From assembly GCF_900103185.1 (NCBI RefSeq), contig NZ_FNJD01000016.1, positions 24,424 through 88,423 of the forward strand: 64,000 nt of DNA, written 5' to 3'. Below are positions 35,071 through 45,162 of this stretch, piece after piece. Positions within the stretch are counted from its first letter, which is position 1. Each line of letters begins with the position of its first letter. Made by a program: the position numbers and the translations under genes. This stretch comes from Sulfitobacter litoralis (GTDB lineage: Bacteria > Pseudomonadota > Alphaproteobacteria > Rhodobacterales > Rhodobacteraceae). Below the pieces are notes generated by a model. The model ran no database searches. It saw nothing but the letters and a program-made list of their open reading frames with translations, and was not told the DNA's origin.

Positions 35071-36447
35071 ATGACCATTCTCCACAGCATCTTCACGAAA
35101 CCCACGTCGACGCGCCGTGCCTCTCTTGGGATGGGGGCGGTGGTGGCATCGCTGCTGTTGTCGGCCTGCGCCGAACCAGAGGTAATCTTGCCCGGTGTGC
35201 GTCAGGATGTGCGGTCTGTGCTGCAAGGCAACGACGGGTTCACCGCACCCGCTGATCTGCCGGTGCCTGCCAACACAACGCGTGCTATTTCGTTGCCTGC
35301 CGCAACGGCCAACGCCAGCTGGTTGCAAAGCTCTGGCACCCCCAGCACGCGCGTAAGTCACCCCGCACTCGGTGCTGCCCCGCGGTTGGCGTGGTCGGCT
35401 GCCATCGGCAATGGCGACAGCCGCAAGCAACGCATCACCGCGACGCCTGTGGTGTCTGGCGGGCGCGTCTTTACGATTGATTCCGGCGCGACAGTTACCG
35501 CCACTTCGGCGTCCGGCGCGACGCTCTGGACCCGTGATCTGACACCGCAAAACGACGGGCAGGGCGATGCGACAGGCGGCGGCTTGGCGGTGGATGGTAA
35601 CACGGTTTATGTCTCGCTCGGCTTTGGTTCGGTCACCGCGCTGGACGTGGATAGTGGCGGCACGCGCTGGACACAAGACATCGATGGCACCGGATCGGGT
35701 GCACCCACGGTCTTTGGCGATATGGTATACTTTACCTCCGGTGATGATACCGGCTGGGCACTGAACAAATCCGACGGTCGCGTGCAATGGCAGACCGGAT
35801 CGACTGCCAGCATCAGCAACGTGCTTGGCGCACCGGCCCCGGCCATCGGATCGCAGATTGCGGTTCTGGCTTTTGGCTCGGGCGAGGTGCAGGGGCTGTT
35901 CCGTCAGGGCGGTCTTGACCGCTGGAGCACATCTGTTGTGGGCAAGCGCCCCGGCCGCGCGTTGGCCAATGTCTCTGATGTGACAAGCGCGCCGGTGATT
36001 TCTGGCGATACCGTTTACGTGGGCAACCAGTCTGGCCGTCTGGCCGCGCTGAGCCTTGGGGGTGGCGACCGTCAGTGGACCGCACGCGAAGGGGCGATCG
36101 GCCCTGTGTGGCCCGCAGGCGATAGCGTTTTCGTGGTGACCGACCTGAATGAACTGGTGCGTCTGGATGCCAGCACGGGCACGCGCATCTGGGGCACGCC
36201 GCTGCCGAATTTCGTCAAGGACAAGCCCAAGCGCCAGTCCGAGGTTTTCGGCAATTACGGTCCCATCATTGCCGGTGGCCGCGTGATCGTGGCGTCAAGC
36301 GATGGCACGCTGCGCAGCTTTGATCCGACCAACGGGGCACTGGTCGCACAAGCCGATATTCCCGGTGGCGCGACCACTGCACCGGTCGTTGCAGGGGGCG
36401 TTCTGTACGTCGTATCCGCGAAAGGGCAATTGCACGCTTTCCGTTAG
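35071..36447 (+). CDS. bamB: Outer-membrane assembly lipoprotein BamB-like
   Basis: 458-residue PQQ-like beta-propeller protein. The lipoprotein signal ends in LLLSAC with the acylated cysteine at residue 33. Repeated propeller blades appear as the ALDVDSGGTRW, LNKSDGRVQW, LDASTGTRIW and FDPTNGALVAQ strands. BamB binds BamA and helps insert outer-membrane proteins. The position between yfgM and der is conserved across proteobacteria. It is longer than E. coli BamB (392 residues), mainly by an Ala/Ser/Thr-rich N-terminal region (35-100). Confidence 0.87.
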   Translation: MTILHSIFTKPTSTRRASLGMGAVVASLLLSACAEPEVILPGVRQDVRSVLQGNDGFTAPADLPVPANTTRAISLPAATANASWLQSSGTPSTRVSHPALGAAPRLAWSAAIGNGDSRKQRITATPVVSGGRVFTIDSGATVTATSASGATLWTRDLTPQNDGQGDATGGGLAVDGNTVYVSLGFGSVTALDVDSGGTRWTQDIDGTGSGAPTVFGDMVYFTSGDDTGWALNKSDGRVQWQTGSTASISNVLGAPAPAIGSQIAVLAFGSGEVQGLFRQGGLDRWSTSVVGKRPGRALANVSDVTSAPVISGDTVYVGNQSGRLAALSLGGGDRQWTAREGAIGPVWPAGDSVFVVTDLNELVRLDASTGTRIWGTPLPNFVKDKPKRQSEVFGNYGPIIAGGRVIVASSDGTLRSFDPTNGALVAQADIPGGATTAPVVAGGVLYVVSAKGQLHAFR

Positions 36448-36497
36448 GCTGCAAATAGGCTAAGCGGCAGGCTTGATCTAGTCTTCGGAGCCGTTCC

Positions 36498-37973
36498 ATG
36501 TCCTTCACCCTCGCCATTGTGGGCCGTCCCAACGTTGGGAAATCCACGCTGTTCAACCGTCTTGTCGGTAAAAAACTGGCGTTGGTCGATGATCAGCCCG
36601 GTGTGACGCGCGATCTGCGCGAAGGGGCGGCGCGGCTTGCCGACCTGCGATTCACAATTGTAGACACCGCCGGACTTGAAGAAGTCACCGACGACAGTTT
36701 GCAGGGGCGCATGCGCCGTCTGACCGAACGTGCTGTCGATATGGCAGATATCTGCCTGTTCATGATCGACGCCCGCGTCGGGGTTACGCCGTCCGATCTG
36801 GTCTTTGCCGACATCCTGCGCAAGAAATCCGCGCATGTCATTCTTGCTGCCAATAAGGCCGAGGGCAAAGCCGCCGACGCCGGTGTGATCGAGGCGTATA
36901 GCCTTGGGCTGGGCGAACCCATTCGTATGTCTGCCGAACACGGCGAAGGGTTGAACGATCTCTACACCCATCTGATGCCGATCGCGGACAGTTTTGCAGA
37001 GCGTGCACAGACCGATGCGCCCGAGACTGACGTGGATCTGACCGAAGAAGAAGCCGAGCTGGGTGACGAAGACGCGCCAATGCCCGTGCCGACTGACGCA
37101 AAACCGCTTCAGGTTGCCGTCGTCGGGCGTCCGAACGCCGGCAAATCGACTTTGATTAACCAGATCATGGGCGAAGATCGCTTGCTGACTGGTCCCGAAG
37201 CGGGGATTACCCGCGATGCGATATCGCTGCGCACCGTCTGGGACGGCGTCCCGATGCGGATTTTTGACACTGCTGGTATGCGTAAAAAGGCGAAAATTCA
37301 GGAAAAGCTGGAAAAGCTGAGCGTGAGCGATGGTTTGCGTGCCGTCAAATTCGCCGAAGTGGTGGTTGTTCTGCTCGATGCTGAAATCCCGTTCGAACAG
37401 CAAGATTTGCGTATTGCTGACCTTGCCGAACGCGAGGGCCGCGCTGTGGTGATAGCGGTCAACAAATGGGATCTCGAGACGGACAAGCAAGGCAAGTTGA
37501 AAGATCTGCGCGAAAGCTTTGAACGTCTGTTGCCGCAATTGAAAGGTGCACCGTTGGTAACGGTCTCGGCCAAAACCGGTCGGGGGTTGGACCGCTTGCA
37601 ACAAGCGATCATGCGCGCCTATGACGTCTGGAACCGCCGTATCACCACCGCGCAGCTGAACCGCTGGCTGGCGGGCATGATGGAGGCGCACCCGCCCCCC
37701 GCGCCCCAAGGCAAACGCATCAAGCTGCGCTATATGACCCAAGCCAAGACCCGTCCACCGGGGTTTGTGGTCATGTGTAGCCACCCTGATAAAGTGCCAG
37801 AAAGCTATAACCGCTATCTTGTCAACGGGTTGCGGATCGACTTTGACATGCCGGGAACGCCCATCCGTCTGTGGATGCGCGGCCAGTCGGATGCCAACCC
37901 CTATAAAGGGCGCAAGAAGGCCAAGCCGTCGAAGCTGCGCAAACATACCGATGGACATCGCAAGGACCGGTAG
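36498..37973 (+). CDS. der: Ribosome assembly GTPase Der (EngA)
   Basis: 491-residue protein with two tandem GTPase domains and a C-terminal KH-like domain. The first P-loop is GRPNVGKST near residue 8 and the second GRPNAGKST near residue 210. Each domain has DTAG and NKxD-type motifs (NKAE, NKWD). Der binds the 50S subunit during assembly and is essential in most bacteria. An acidic linker ([15 protein letters not shown]) separates the G domains. The gene ends at a strong bidirectional hairpin at 37995. Confidence 0.97.
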   Translation: MSFTLAIVGRPNVGKSTLFNRLVGKKLALVDDQPGVTRDLREGAARLADLRFTIVDTAGLEEVTDDSLQGRMRRLTERAVDMADICLFMIDARVGVTPSDLVFADILRKKSAHVILAANKAEGKAADAGVIEAYSLGLGEPIRMSAEHGEGLNDLYTHLMPIADSFAERAQTDAPETDVDLTEEEAELGDEDAPMPVPTDAKPLQVAVVGRPNAGKSTLINQIMGEDRLLTGPEAGITRDAISLRTVWDGVPMRIFDTAGMRKKAKIQEKLEKLSVSDGLRAVKFAEVVVVLLDAEIPFEQQDLRIADLAEREGRAVVIAVNKWDLETDKQGKLKDLRESFERLLPQLKGAPLVTVSAKTGRGLDRLQQAIMRAYDVWNRRITTAQLNRWLAGMMEAHPPPAPQGKRIKLRYMTQAKTRPPGFVVMCSHPDKVPESYNRYLVNGLRIDFDMPGTPIRLWMRGQSDANPYKGRKKAKPSKLRKHTDGHRKDR

Positions 37974-37994
37974 GGTTTTCGAGAAGTTAAAATA

Positions 37995-38029
37995 AAAGAA
38001 CCGGCGCTTAGCCCAAGCGCCGGTTCTTT
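37995..38029. terminator. Bidirectional terminator between der and the TspO-like gene
   Basis: Perfect 15-base stem AAAGAACCGGCGCTT (37995-38009) / AAGCGCCGGTTCTTT (38015-38029) with a 5-base loop AGCCC. It has A-rich and T-rich flanks, so it can stop transcription from both convergent genes. Confidence 0.92.
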
Positions 38030-38045
38030 GCGTTCCAGACGCTGC

Positions 38046-38753
38046 TTAACCGCGTCGCCATGAACGGTAGGTCGGCAGAATCAGCGCAATCGCACCCCCC
38101 GCTGCCAGTGCCGCGACCGATGGTGCTGTCGCCATATTCGCCACAACCACAGCGACCAGCGCCCAGATCACCCCGATCCCATAGGTCGGCGCGCGCATCA
38201 GCGACGATTGCACCCCCGCCGCGATCACAATCGCCAGCCCGACAAAGACCAGCCCCGCGGTCGGGCCGCTCATCCAGCCATAGCCAGCCGCAAGCAGTCC
38301 CAGGGACACGCAAGATGCCGCGCTCAGCCACCCCGCATACAGCCCCACGGGCAGGGCGGCAAAGCCGCGATCCTCGCGTGGGGATCGAAACAGCGCGTAG
38401 AGGGCAGTGATTAGCATCACCCAGATCAGCACCGACGCCCAGACGGGGCTTGCCACCGCGACGGCAAGCCAGAAGCACCCCACAAACAGCGACAGGGCCA
38501 GCGGCAGGCGCATGTCGTGCCACAGATAATCCTCGCGGCGTTTCCACAGGCCCCAGCCCATACCAACGATCAGCCAGACATAGATTAGCCCCCAGATCGA
38601 AAACGCATAGCCTGCGGGCTGCACCGGCGGGTTGTCTTGGGGGATCGGGAATTGATCCGGCGAAAAGCCGTTAAAGCCGGACACGAAAAAAGGCGATACG
38701 GCAAAGCCGATCGCCAGCAGAAAGGTCATCAGGGCAGTAAGGGGACGGGACAT
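38046..38753 (-). CDS. TspO/MBR-related membrane protein
   Basis: 235-residue integral membrane protein with about seven hydrophobic segments. The stretch PPVQPAGYAFSIWGLIYVWL (near residues 40-59) resembles the proline- and tryptophan-rich signature of the TspO/MBR (tryptophan-rich sensory) family. True TspO has five helices and about 160 residues, so this is an enlarged relative. TspO in Rhodobacter modulates tetrapyrrole-related gene expression, but that role should not be assumed here. The start at 38753 follows an AAGGT site. It is convergent with der and transcribed away from serS. Confidence 0.6.
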   Translation of the reverse strand: MSRPLTALMTFLLAIGFAVSPFFVSGFNGFSPDQFPIPQDNPPVQPAGYAFSIWGLIYVWLIVGMGWGLWKRREDYLWHDMRLPLALSLFVGCFWLAVAVASPVWASVLIWVMLITALYALFRSPREDRGFAALPVGLYAGWLSAASCVSLGLLAAGYGWMSGPTAGLVFVGLAIVIAAGVQSSLMRAPTYGIGVIWALVAVVVANMATAPSVAALAAGGAIALILPTYRSWRRG

Positions 38754-38811
38754 CGGGCTACCTTGCGAAAAGTGGTTTCGCCTCAGATAGCCCGATGATC
38801 TCCGCATTCAA

Positions 38812-40104
38812 TCAGCTAAGGGTGCCGTCGACGCCCAAAGTGGTCTTGCCGCCCAGATAGGGGGCCAGCACCTCGGGCAGCTTGACCGAACCATCTGCTT
38901 GCTGGCCGTTTTCCAGCACCGCGATCAGGCAGCGCCCGACGGCCAGACCAGACCCGTTCAGCGTATGTACGAACTGCGGTTTGCCACCATCTGCGGGCTT
39001 GAACCGTGCATTCATCCGACGCGCTTGAAAATCCCCAGTGGTCGAAACCGAACTGATCTCGCGGTAGGCGTTCTGACCGGGGAGCCATGCCTCGATGTCA
39101 AAGGTCCGGCGCGCGCCAAAGCCCATGTCACCGGTGCACAGGATCACGGTGCGGTACGGCACGCCCAGACGTTCCAGCATGTCTTCGGCACAGCGCAGCA
39201 TACGCTTTTGTTCGTCGTCCGATTGATCGGGGTGGGTGACCGACACCATCTCGACCTTCTCGAATTGGTGCTGGCGCAGCATACCCGATGTGTCGCGGCC
39301 CGCGCTGCCTGCCTCGGAACGGAAGCACAGGGTGTGGGCGGTCATCCGGCGGGGCAGGGCAGCTTCGTCGAGCACATCCCCCGCCACCGAATAGGTCAGC
39401 GTCACTTCGGAGGTGGGGATCAGCCACCAGCCGTTGGTGGTCTGATAGCTGTCGTCGCCGAACTTGGGCAGCTTGTCAGTGCCATACATCGCCTCGTCGC
39501 GTACCAGAACCGGCGTCATATATTCTGTCAGCCCGTTGTGATCGACATGGGTGTCGATCATGAACTGTGCCAGCGCGCGGTGTACCCGTGCCAAGGCTCC
39601 TTTCAGCATGACGAACCGCGCGCCGGAAGTTTTCGCGGCGGTTTCGAAATCCATCGACGCCGCGACGCTGGCGATCTCGAAATGCTCTTTCGCGGTGAAA
39701 TCAACCTCCGGCACGTCGCCCCAGCGGTTCACTTCGACATTGTCGGCTTCGTCTGCGCCGTCGGGCGCATCATCAGCGGGCAGGTTGGGGATGCGCGCCA
39801 GCATATCGGTCAGCTGCGCGTCGAGATCCTTGGCCTCTGCCTGCATGGCGGTGACTTCGGCTTTCTTGTCGCTGACCAATGTGCGCAGACGCTCAAATTC
39901 GGCCTCGTCGCCCTTGGCCTTGGCAGCGCCCACGAGCTTGGAGGCTTTGTTCTGGTCCGCTTGTGCGGTTTCAGCTGCTGAAATCTTGGCCCGCCGCGCC
40001 TCGTCCAGTGCCAGTACCTGCGCGGTCACAGGTGCGTCGCCGCGCCGTGCGAGGGCCGCGTCGAAGGCATCGGGGTTTTCGCGGATGGCTTTGATGTCGT
40101 GCAT
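38812..40104 (-). CDS. serS: Seryl-tRNA synthetase
   Basis: 430-residue class II aminoacyl-tRNA synthetase that charges tRNA-Ser. The start [11 protein letters not shown] at 40104 has AAAGGAA upstream and matches the family start; a longer open frame to 40380 is not part of the enzyme. A long N-terminal antiparallel coiled coil spans about 30-105. The class II motifs are visible: motif 2 as [21 protein letters not shown] and motif 3 as [16 protein letters not shown] (near 380), read as blocks. It is a single gene, divergent from the yajC-secDF operon. Confidence 0.97.
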   Translation of the reverse strand: MHDIKAIRENPDAFDAALARRGDAPVTAQVLALDEARRAKISAAETAQADQNKASKLVGAAKAKGDEAEFERLRTLVSDKKAEVTAMQAEAKDLDAQLTDMLARIPNLPADDAPDGADEADNVEVNRWGDVPEVDFTAKEHFEIASVAASMDFETAAKTSGARFVMLKGALARVHRALAQFMIDTHVDHNGLTEYMTPVLVRDEAMYGTDKLPKFGDDSYQTTNGWWLIPTSEVTLTYSVAGDVLDEAALPRRMTAHTLCFRSEAGSAGRDTSGMLRQHQFEKVEMVSVTHPDQSDDEQKRMLRCAEDMLERLGVPYRTVILCTGDMGFGARRTFDIEAWLPGQNAYREISSVSTTGDFQARRMNARFKPADGGKPQFVHTLNGSGLAVGRCLIAVLENGQQADGSVKLPEVLAPYLGGKTTLGVDGTLS

Positions 40105-40280
40105 GGGCTGTTCCTTTGTCGTCCGAGTCGCATGATCTGCGTTGCGCGCGTTATGCCCGATTGTGGATCGCGGTGCCAGATGTGGTTGCGCGGGCAGGGG
40201 CAAACGGGCCTTGGATGCTTGCGCAAACAGGTAATTGCGCAGTGCGACACCGGACAGCGGTATTTCCCCCTGAACCCGCC

Positions 40281-40309
40281 TTGCAATGCCCTGCGTCTGA
40301 CCATAGGTT
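40281..40309 (+). promoter_or_regulatory. Candidate promoter of yajC-secDF
   Basis: TTGCAA (40281-40286) and TAGGTT (40304-40309) are 17 bases apart in the divergent gap before yajC. Both hexamers are weak matches, so this is only the best candidate seen. Confidence 0.25.
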
Positions 40310-40369
40310 CCGCCAAACTTAGACGGCAGGCCGTTTGCGGCATGCGCCCAACACAAAGGACGACCTTCC

Positions 40370-40648
40370 ATGGAAGCCATTCAACAATTCGTACCCCTGA
40401 TCCTGATCTTCGCGATCATGTATTTTCTGCTCATCCGCCCGCAGCAGAAGAAGGTCAAAGAACATAAAGCCATGGTAGAAGGCCTGCGTCGCGGCGATCA
40501 AGTGGTCACCGCTGGCGGTCTGATCGGCAAAGTTGTCAAAGTCAAAGATGACGGCGAGCTTGAAGTCGAACTGGCGGAAAACGTCAAAGTACGTGTCGTG
40601 CAGTCGACCGTCGCCACCGTTGTCTCCAAGACCGAACCAGCCAAGTAA
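40370..40648 (+). CDS. yajC: Preprotein translocase accessory subunit YajC
   Basis: 92-residue single-pass inner-membrane protein with a transmembrane helix at about 5-23 followed by the family motif [11 protein letters not shown] (22-32) and a small cytoplasmic beta domain. It forms a complex with SecD and SecF that aids late steps of protein export. It is 36 bases upstream of secD and in the standard order yajC-secD-secF. The ATG is preceded by AAAGGACG. Confidence 0.95.
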   Translation: MEAIQQFVPLILIFAIMYFLLIRPQQKKVKEHKAMVEGLRRGDQVVTAGGLIGKVVKVKDDGELEVELAENVKVRVVQSTVATVVSKTEPAK

Positions 40649-40684
40649 GCGCCCCTGAGGGCGTGTCCAGAAAAGGGCAGTACC

Positions 40685-42334
40685 ATGCTTCAGATTGATC
40701 TGTGGAAACGGGTGTTGATCATCCTCACCTGTGCCGCTGGCCTGTGGCTGGCGCTGCCCAATGCGTTCTACGGTCCCGTTGAACAGCACAATGATGCGGT
40801 GAAGGCGATTAACGTCGCCGGATCCACCCCCGAGCTTGAGGCGCAAAAAGCGCTCTGGCCCGAATGGATGCCAGAACGTCTGGTCAATCTGGGCCTCGAT
40901 CTGCGCGGCGGTGCACATTTGCTGGCCGAAGTGAACGTCGAAGACGTTTACGCCAACCGGATGGAGGCCGCTTGGCCAGAAGTCCGCGATGCGTTGCGGT
41001 CGATCACACCGGTCCGCCGTGTAGAAGCCCCCACGGGCGAGCTGCGCGTGCGCATCAATGACGGCTCTGTCATGGCACAAGCGCTTGAAGCGACCCGCGC
41101 ATTGGCGCGTCCGGTGCAGTCGCTGACCGGCACAGGGCAAAACGACATCGTGGTAAACGGTGCCAATGACATCATCACCATCACGCTGACCGATGCCGAG
41201 AAACAGGCCACGGACGAGCGCACGATGCAACAATCGCTGGAAATCATTCGCCGCCGTATCGACGAAGTCGGCACCCGCGAACCCACGATCCAGCGTCAGG
41301 GGTCGGACCGTATCCTTATTCAGGTGCCGGGTATCGGTTCAGCCGCCGAGCTGAAGGCGATCATCGGCACCACCGCGCAGCTGACCTTTAACCCTGTGGT
41401 CAACCGCGGCGCGAATGAAAACGCGGCACCCGGTCTAGGCAATTCCCTGTTGCCTGATGCCGAAGCGCCCGGCACCTTCTATATTGTCGAAACCGCCCCC
41501 GTGGTGACCGGCGAACAGCTGGTCGATGCGCAGCCCAGCTTTGACCAGAACGGCCGCCCCGCTGTCAGCTTCCGCTTTGACACGACGGGTGCGCGCAAGT
41601 TTGGCACCTACACGGCCGAAAACATCGGCGCGCCTTTTGCCATCGTGCTGGATGACGAAGTCATCAGCGCCCCCACTATCCAAAGCGCGATTCCCGGCGG
41701 GTCGGGGATCATTACCGGCAACTTCTCGGTCGAGGAATCGACCAATCTGGCCGTCTTGCTGCGGGCAGGGGCGTTGCCTGCCGGTCTGACCTTTGTCGAA
41801 GAACGCACCATCGGGCCGGAACTCGGTCAAGACAGCATTGACGCGGGCAAGATCGCGACCAGCGTCGCCTTTGGCGCAGTGCTATTCTTTATGTGGGCCA
41901 GCTACGGGCTGTTCGGGCTCTTTGCCAATATCGCGCTGATCATCAACGTCGGTATGATCTTTGGCCTTCTGAGCCTGATCGGTGCGACGCTGACCTTGCC
42001 CGGTATTGCGGGGATCGTTCTTACAGTGGGTATGGCGGTGGATGCCAACGTGCTGATCTTTGAACGCATCCGCGAAGAGCTGAAGACCGCCAAAGGGCCT
42101 GCCCGTGCCATCAGCCTTGGCTATGAACGCGCGCTTAGCGCCATTCTGGACGCCAACATCACGACCTTCATCATTGCAACGATCCTCTTTGTGCTCGGCT
42201 CCGGCCCTGTGCGCGGGTTTGCGGTGACGCTGGGGCTTGGCATCATCACGTCGGTCTTTACGGCATATTTCGTCACACGTCTGATCGTGGTGTTCTGGTT
42301 TGAACGTCGCCGTCCCAAGACAATCACGGTATAG
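40685..42334 (+). CDS. secD: Protein translocase subunit SecD
   Basis: 549-residue membrane protein of the SecDF complex, which uses the proton gradient to complete export across SecYEG. One N-terminal helix, a large periplasmic region (about 35-370) with the conserved LGLDLRGGAHLL near residue 69, then five helices in the C-terminal half. The TM4 relay region appears as VLTVGMAVDANVLIFERIREEL. It is 12 bases upstream of secF. Length is within the range of alphaproteobacterial SecD proteins. Confidence 0.97.
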   Translation: MLQIDLWKRVLIILTCAAGLWLALPNAFYGPVEQHNDAVKAINVAGSTPELEAQKALWPEWMPERLVNLGLDLRGGAHLLAEVNVEDVYANRMEAAWPEVRDALRSITPVRRVEAPTGELRVRINDGSVMAQALEATRALARPVQSLTGTGQNDIVVNGANDIITITLTDAEKQATDERTMQQSLEIIRRRIDEVGTREPTIQRQGSDRILIQVPGIGSAAELKAIIGTTAQLTFNPVVNRGANENAAPGLGNSLLPDAEAPGTFYIVETAPVVTGEQLVDAQPSFDQNGRPAVSFRFDTTGARKFGTYTAENIGAPFAIVLDDEVISAPTIQSAIPGGSGIITGNFSVEESTNLAVLLRAGALPAGLTFVEERTIGPELGQDSIDAGKIATSVAFGAVLFFMWASYGLFGLFANIALIINVGMIFGLLSLIGATLTLPGIAGIVLTVGMAVDANVLIFERIREELKTAKGPARAISLGYERALSAILDANITTFIIATILFVLGSGPVRGFAVTLGLGIITSVFTAYFVTRLIVVFWFERRRPKTITV

Positions 42335-42346
42335 GAACCTCACGTC

Positions 42347-43315
42347 ATGCGTCTGAGACTGATCCCCGACGATACGAATATCGACTTTTTCAAACATGCC
42401 AAATTGACCTTTGGTGCGTCCTGTGTGGCGGTGCTGCTGGCCTTGGCTGTGTGGTTCACCATGGGTCTGAACTACGGCATCGACTTCCGTGGCGGTACGA
42501 CCCTGCGCACGCAAAGCGACGCAGCCGTGGACGTCGCGGCCTACCGCGAGGCGCTGGCACCGCTTGAGCTTGGCGATGTGTCCATCTCCGAAGTGTTCGA
42601 CCCCGCGAGCGACAGCACCAAACATGTCGCCATGGTGCGCATCCAAGCGCAAGAGGGCGAAGAGGCCGCATCCCCCGAGATGATCCAGAACGTCGAGCAG
42701 GCGTTGCAGACTGTTGCCCCGAACATCGTCTTCACTTCGGTTGAATCCGTTGGCCCCAAAGTATCGGGCGAACTGATCCAGACGGCGTTTCTGGCGGTTG
42801 CCGCGTCGCTTGGCGCGATCCTGATCTACATCTGGCTAAGGTTCGAATGGCAGTTTTCGGTCGGCGCTGTGGCGGCACTGTTCCACGATGTTGTGTTGAC
42901 CATCGGCGTGTTCTCGATCTTGCAAATCCGCTTTGACCTGCCGGTGATTGCGGCGATCCTGACCATCATCGGGTATTCGATCAACGATACAGTGGTGATC
43001 TTTGACCGGCTGCGTGAAAACCTGCGCAAGTACAAGAAACGTGACCTGCGCGAGATCATGAACCTCAGCGTTAACGAAACCCTAAGCCGGACCTTGATGA
43101 CATCGGGCACCACCTTGCTCGCACTCATCGCGCTGCTGGTTCTGGGCGGCGATGTGATCCGCGGCTTTGTCTTCGCGATCACATGGGGCGTTGTCGTGGG
43201 GACATATTCTTCGGTCTACGTCGCCAAGAACGTCGTGTTGTTCTTGGGCGTCAAGCGCGACTGGTCCAAGAAGGACGGCAACAATACGGGTCAATACGCC
43301 AACATCGACGCGTAA
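42347..43315 (+). CDS. secF: Protein translocase subunit SecF
   Basis: 322-residue partner of SecD with six transmembrane helices. The periplasmic loop starts with GLNYGIDFRGGTTL near residue 42, and the helix motif IIGYSINDTVVIFDRLRENL is near 207-226. It has 12 bases between its start and the secD stop, so the two subunits should be made together. A GC-rich hairpin follows within 15 bases and probably partly terminates the sec operon before the Mth938-type and ccm genes. Confidence 0.97.
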   Translation: MRLRLIPDDTNIDFFKHAKLTFGASCVAVLLALAVWFTMGLNYGIDFRGGTTLRTQSDAAVDVAAYREALAPLELGDVSISEVFDPASDSTKHVAMVRIQAQEGEEAASPEMIQNVEQALQTVAPNIVFTSVESVGPKVSGELIQTAFLAVAASLGAILIYIWLRFEWQFSVGAVAALFHDVVLTIGVFSILQIRFDLPVIAAILTIIGYSINDTVVIFDRLRENLRKYKKRDLREIMNLSVNETLSRTLMTSGTTLLALIALLVLGGDVIRGFVFAITWGVVVGTYSSVYVAKNVVLFLGVKRDWSKKDGNNTGQYANIDA

Positions 43316-43327
43316 AGCGTCTAGCTG

Positions 43328-43352
43328 CCAGCGGGGGTGTTCCCCGCGCTGG
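43328..43352 (+). terminator. Hairpin after secF
   Basis: CCAGCGGGG pairs with CCCCGCGCTGG across a 4-5-base loop, with one bulge. There is no T-run, so it may be a partial terminator or an mRNA 3'-end stabiliser. The next gene starts at 43485 with its own AAAGGAG site. Confidence 0.45.
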
Positions 43353-43484
43353 TAGCGCAGCCCGCGCCATCATCCGCCGCGACGTCATGCGCTTGCGCGA
43401 CCGCCCCGTTCCGCCGCCAGTTAACCTGTATTCTGCGCGCTTGATCGGCTATGGTGGCGCAGCCGCTGCCCAAAGGAGAACATC

Positions 43485-43838
43485 ATGCGTTTGAACGAGG
43501 TCGTGTATTCGGATGCCAAACCCGTCGAAGGCTATGGCCCCGGCTTCTTTCGTATCGGGGGCGAGGTGTATAAGGGGCCGGTGATCGCAGGGGACTCCGG
43601 CGTGTCACCTTGGGCCGGTTTTGATGATCATGCGCCGCTGCTGGCGTTGGCGGGCAAGATCGATATCCTGTTCATTGGTACGGGCACCGAGATCAGCCAT
43701 ATCCCCGCCGACCTGCGCAGCGTATTGGAAGACGCAGGTATCGGCGTCGACGTAATGTCGTCCCCCGCAGCGGCGCGCACCTATAACGTCTTGCTGAGCG
43801 AAGGCCGTCGCATCGCCTTGGCCCTGATCCCTGTCTGA
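43485..43838 (+). CDS. Mth938-domain protein (DUF498)
   Basis: 117-residue protein of the Mth938/NDUFAF3 family. The fold is small and globular, with the conserved [18 protein letters not shown] and [20 protein letters not shown] stretches. In mitochondria NDUFAF3 helps assemble respiratory complex I; the bacterial role is not settled. It directly precedes ccmA with one base between, and follows secF. This secDF-Mth938-ccm order is common in Rhodobacteraceae, which suggests shared expression with export and cytochrome maturation genes. Confidence 0.9.
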   Translation: MRLNEVVYSDAKPVEGYGPGFFRIGGEVYKGPVIAGDSGVSPWAGFDDHAPLLALAGKIDILFIGTGTEISHIPADLRSVLEDAGIGVDVMSSPAAARTYNVLLSEGRRIALALIPV

Positions 43839-43839
43839 C

Positions 43840-44457
43840 ATGACCTTGCGTGTCACCGACCTTGCTGTTGCGCGCGGTGGCGTGCCTGTGCTGGACGGGG
43901 TTACTTTTGCGGTTGCGCCGGGAACGGCCCTGATCCTGCGCGGGCCAAACGGTGCAGGCAAGACAACGCTTCTGCGCTGCATCGCGGGGCTGCAACCGCC
44001 CTTGTCCGGCCGCATCGACGGTGCCGAAGAAACCATCGCCTATGCGGGCCATGCGGACGGGTTAAAGGCGATGCTTAGCGTGCGCGAAAACCTTGAATTC
44101 TGGGCGCAGGTTTTTGGTCAAACGGATATTGCGCCAGCCCTGATCGCCTATGACCTCGAACCGCTGCAAAATCGGCTGGCAGGTACGCTTTCGGCGGGGC
44201 AAAAACGCCGTCTGGGTTTGGCACGACTGATGGTGACGGGGCGGCCCGTCTGGGTGCTGGACGAACCGACGGTGTCGCTGGATGTCGCTGCCGTTGAGCT
44301 ATTCGCCGCTGCCGTGACGGCGCATCTGGCGGGCGGGGGGATGGCGCTGATCGCGACCCATATTAATCTTGGTCTAGACGCGCAAACCTTTGACATCACG
44401 CCCTTTCGCGCCAAGCTATCCCAGCGCAGCGCTGCCAGTGACGAGGCTTTCCTATGA
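43840..44457 (+). CDS. ccmA: Heme exporter ATP-binding protein CcmA
   Basis: 205-residue ABC ATPase of the CcmABCD complex that releases holo-CcmE for cytochrome c maturation. Walker [10 protein letters not shown] (near 37), a signature variant [14 protein letters not shown] (near 118) and Walker [13 protein letters not shown] are visible. The LSAGQ form is normal for CcmA. The 3' end overlaps ccmB by four bases. It is one base after the Mth938-type gene. Confidence 0.96.
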   Translation: MTLRVTDLAVARGGVPVLDGVTFAVAPGTALILRGPNGAGKTTLLRCIAGLQPPLSGRIDGAEETIAYAGHADGLKAMLSVRENLEFWAQVFGQTDIAPALIAYDLEPLQNRLAGTLSAGQKRRLGLARLMVTGRPVWVLDEPTVSLDVAAVELFAAAVTAHLAGGGMALIATHINLGLDAQTFDITPFRAKLSQRSAASDEAFL

Positions 44458-45110
44458 TCGCCCTGCTGCGCCGTGACCTGATGCTCGCCTTTCGGGCGGG
44501 CGGGGGCTTTGGCTTGGGGTTGGCGTTCTTCCTGATCGTGACCGTGCTGGTCCCATTCTCGGTTGGGCCGCAATCGGACCTGCTGGCAACCATCGCGCCC
44601 GGCGTGCTCTGGCTGGGGGCGCTTTTGGCCTGCCTGCTCTCGCTCGACCGGCTGCTTGCGCTGGATTTCGAGGACGGCACACTGGATCTTCTGGCCACGG
44701 CTCCGCTGCCGCTTGAGGCGGCGTTGAGTGTCAAGGCGCTGTCCCATTGGCTGACCACGGGGTTGCCGCTGGTGCTGGCCGCCCCGCTGCTGGGGGTGAT
44801 GCTGAACCTCGCGCCGTCGGGCTATCTGTGGCTGGTGGCATCTTTGGGTCTGGGCACGCCCGCGCTTTCCGCAATCGGGGCCTTCGGTGCGGCGCTGACC
44901 GTCGGGATCAAACGCGGGGGCCTGTTGATGTCGCTGCTGGTGCTGCCGCTGTATGTCCCGACGCTTATTTTCGGCGCAGAGACCGCGCGTCGTGGCGCTA
45001 TGGGGCTGGATGCCACAACCCCGCTGATCCTGCTGGCAGGTATTACCTTTGGCACCATCGCGCTGATGCCGTTTGCCTCTGCCGCAGTTTTGCGGATGAC
45101 CTTAAGGTGA
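44454..45110 (+). CDS. ccmB: Heme exporter membrane protein CcmB
   Basis: 218-residue inner-membrane protein with about six transmembrane helices that pairs with CcmA. The stretch [17 protein letters not shown] near residues 66-82 and [14 protein letters not shown] near 162 match the CcmB family. It overlaps ccmA by four bases. A 52-base gap follows before ccmC. Confidence 0.95.
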   Translation: MIALLRRDLMLAFRAGGGFGLGLAFFLIVTVLVPFSVGPQSDLLATIAPGVLWLGALLACLLSLDRLLALDFEDGTLDLLATAPLPLEAALSVKALSHWLTTGLPLVLAAPLLGVMLNLAPSGYLWLVASLGLGTPALSAIGAFGAALTVGIKRGGLLMSLLVLPLYVPTLIFGAETARRGAMGLDATTPLILLAGITFGTIALMPFASAAVLRMTLR

Positions 45111-45162
45111 GTGTGCGCTTTTGACCATTGAGTGCCAATTAACGGAGCGATAGAACCCCGCC

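Noticed and set aside
36444..37958. Long open frame antisense to der (504 codons)
   Set aside because: Fully contained in the reverse of a conserved essential gene; its product has no family resemblance.
40105..40380. N-terminal extension of serS
   Set aside because: Seryl-tRNA synthetases begin at the [14 protein letters not shown] start; the extension overlaps the yajC promoter region.
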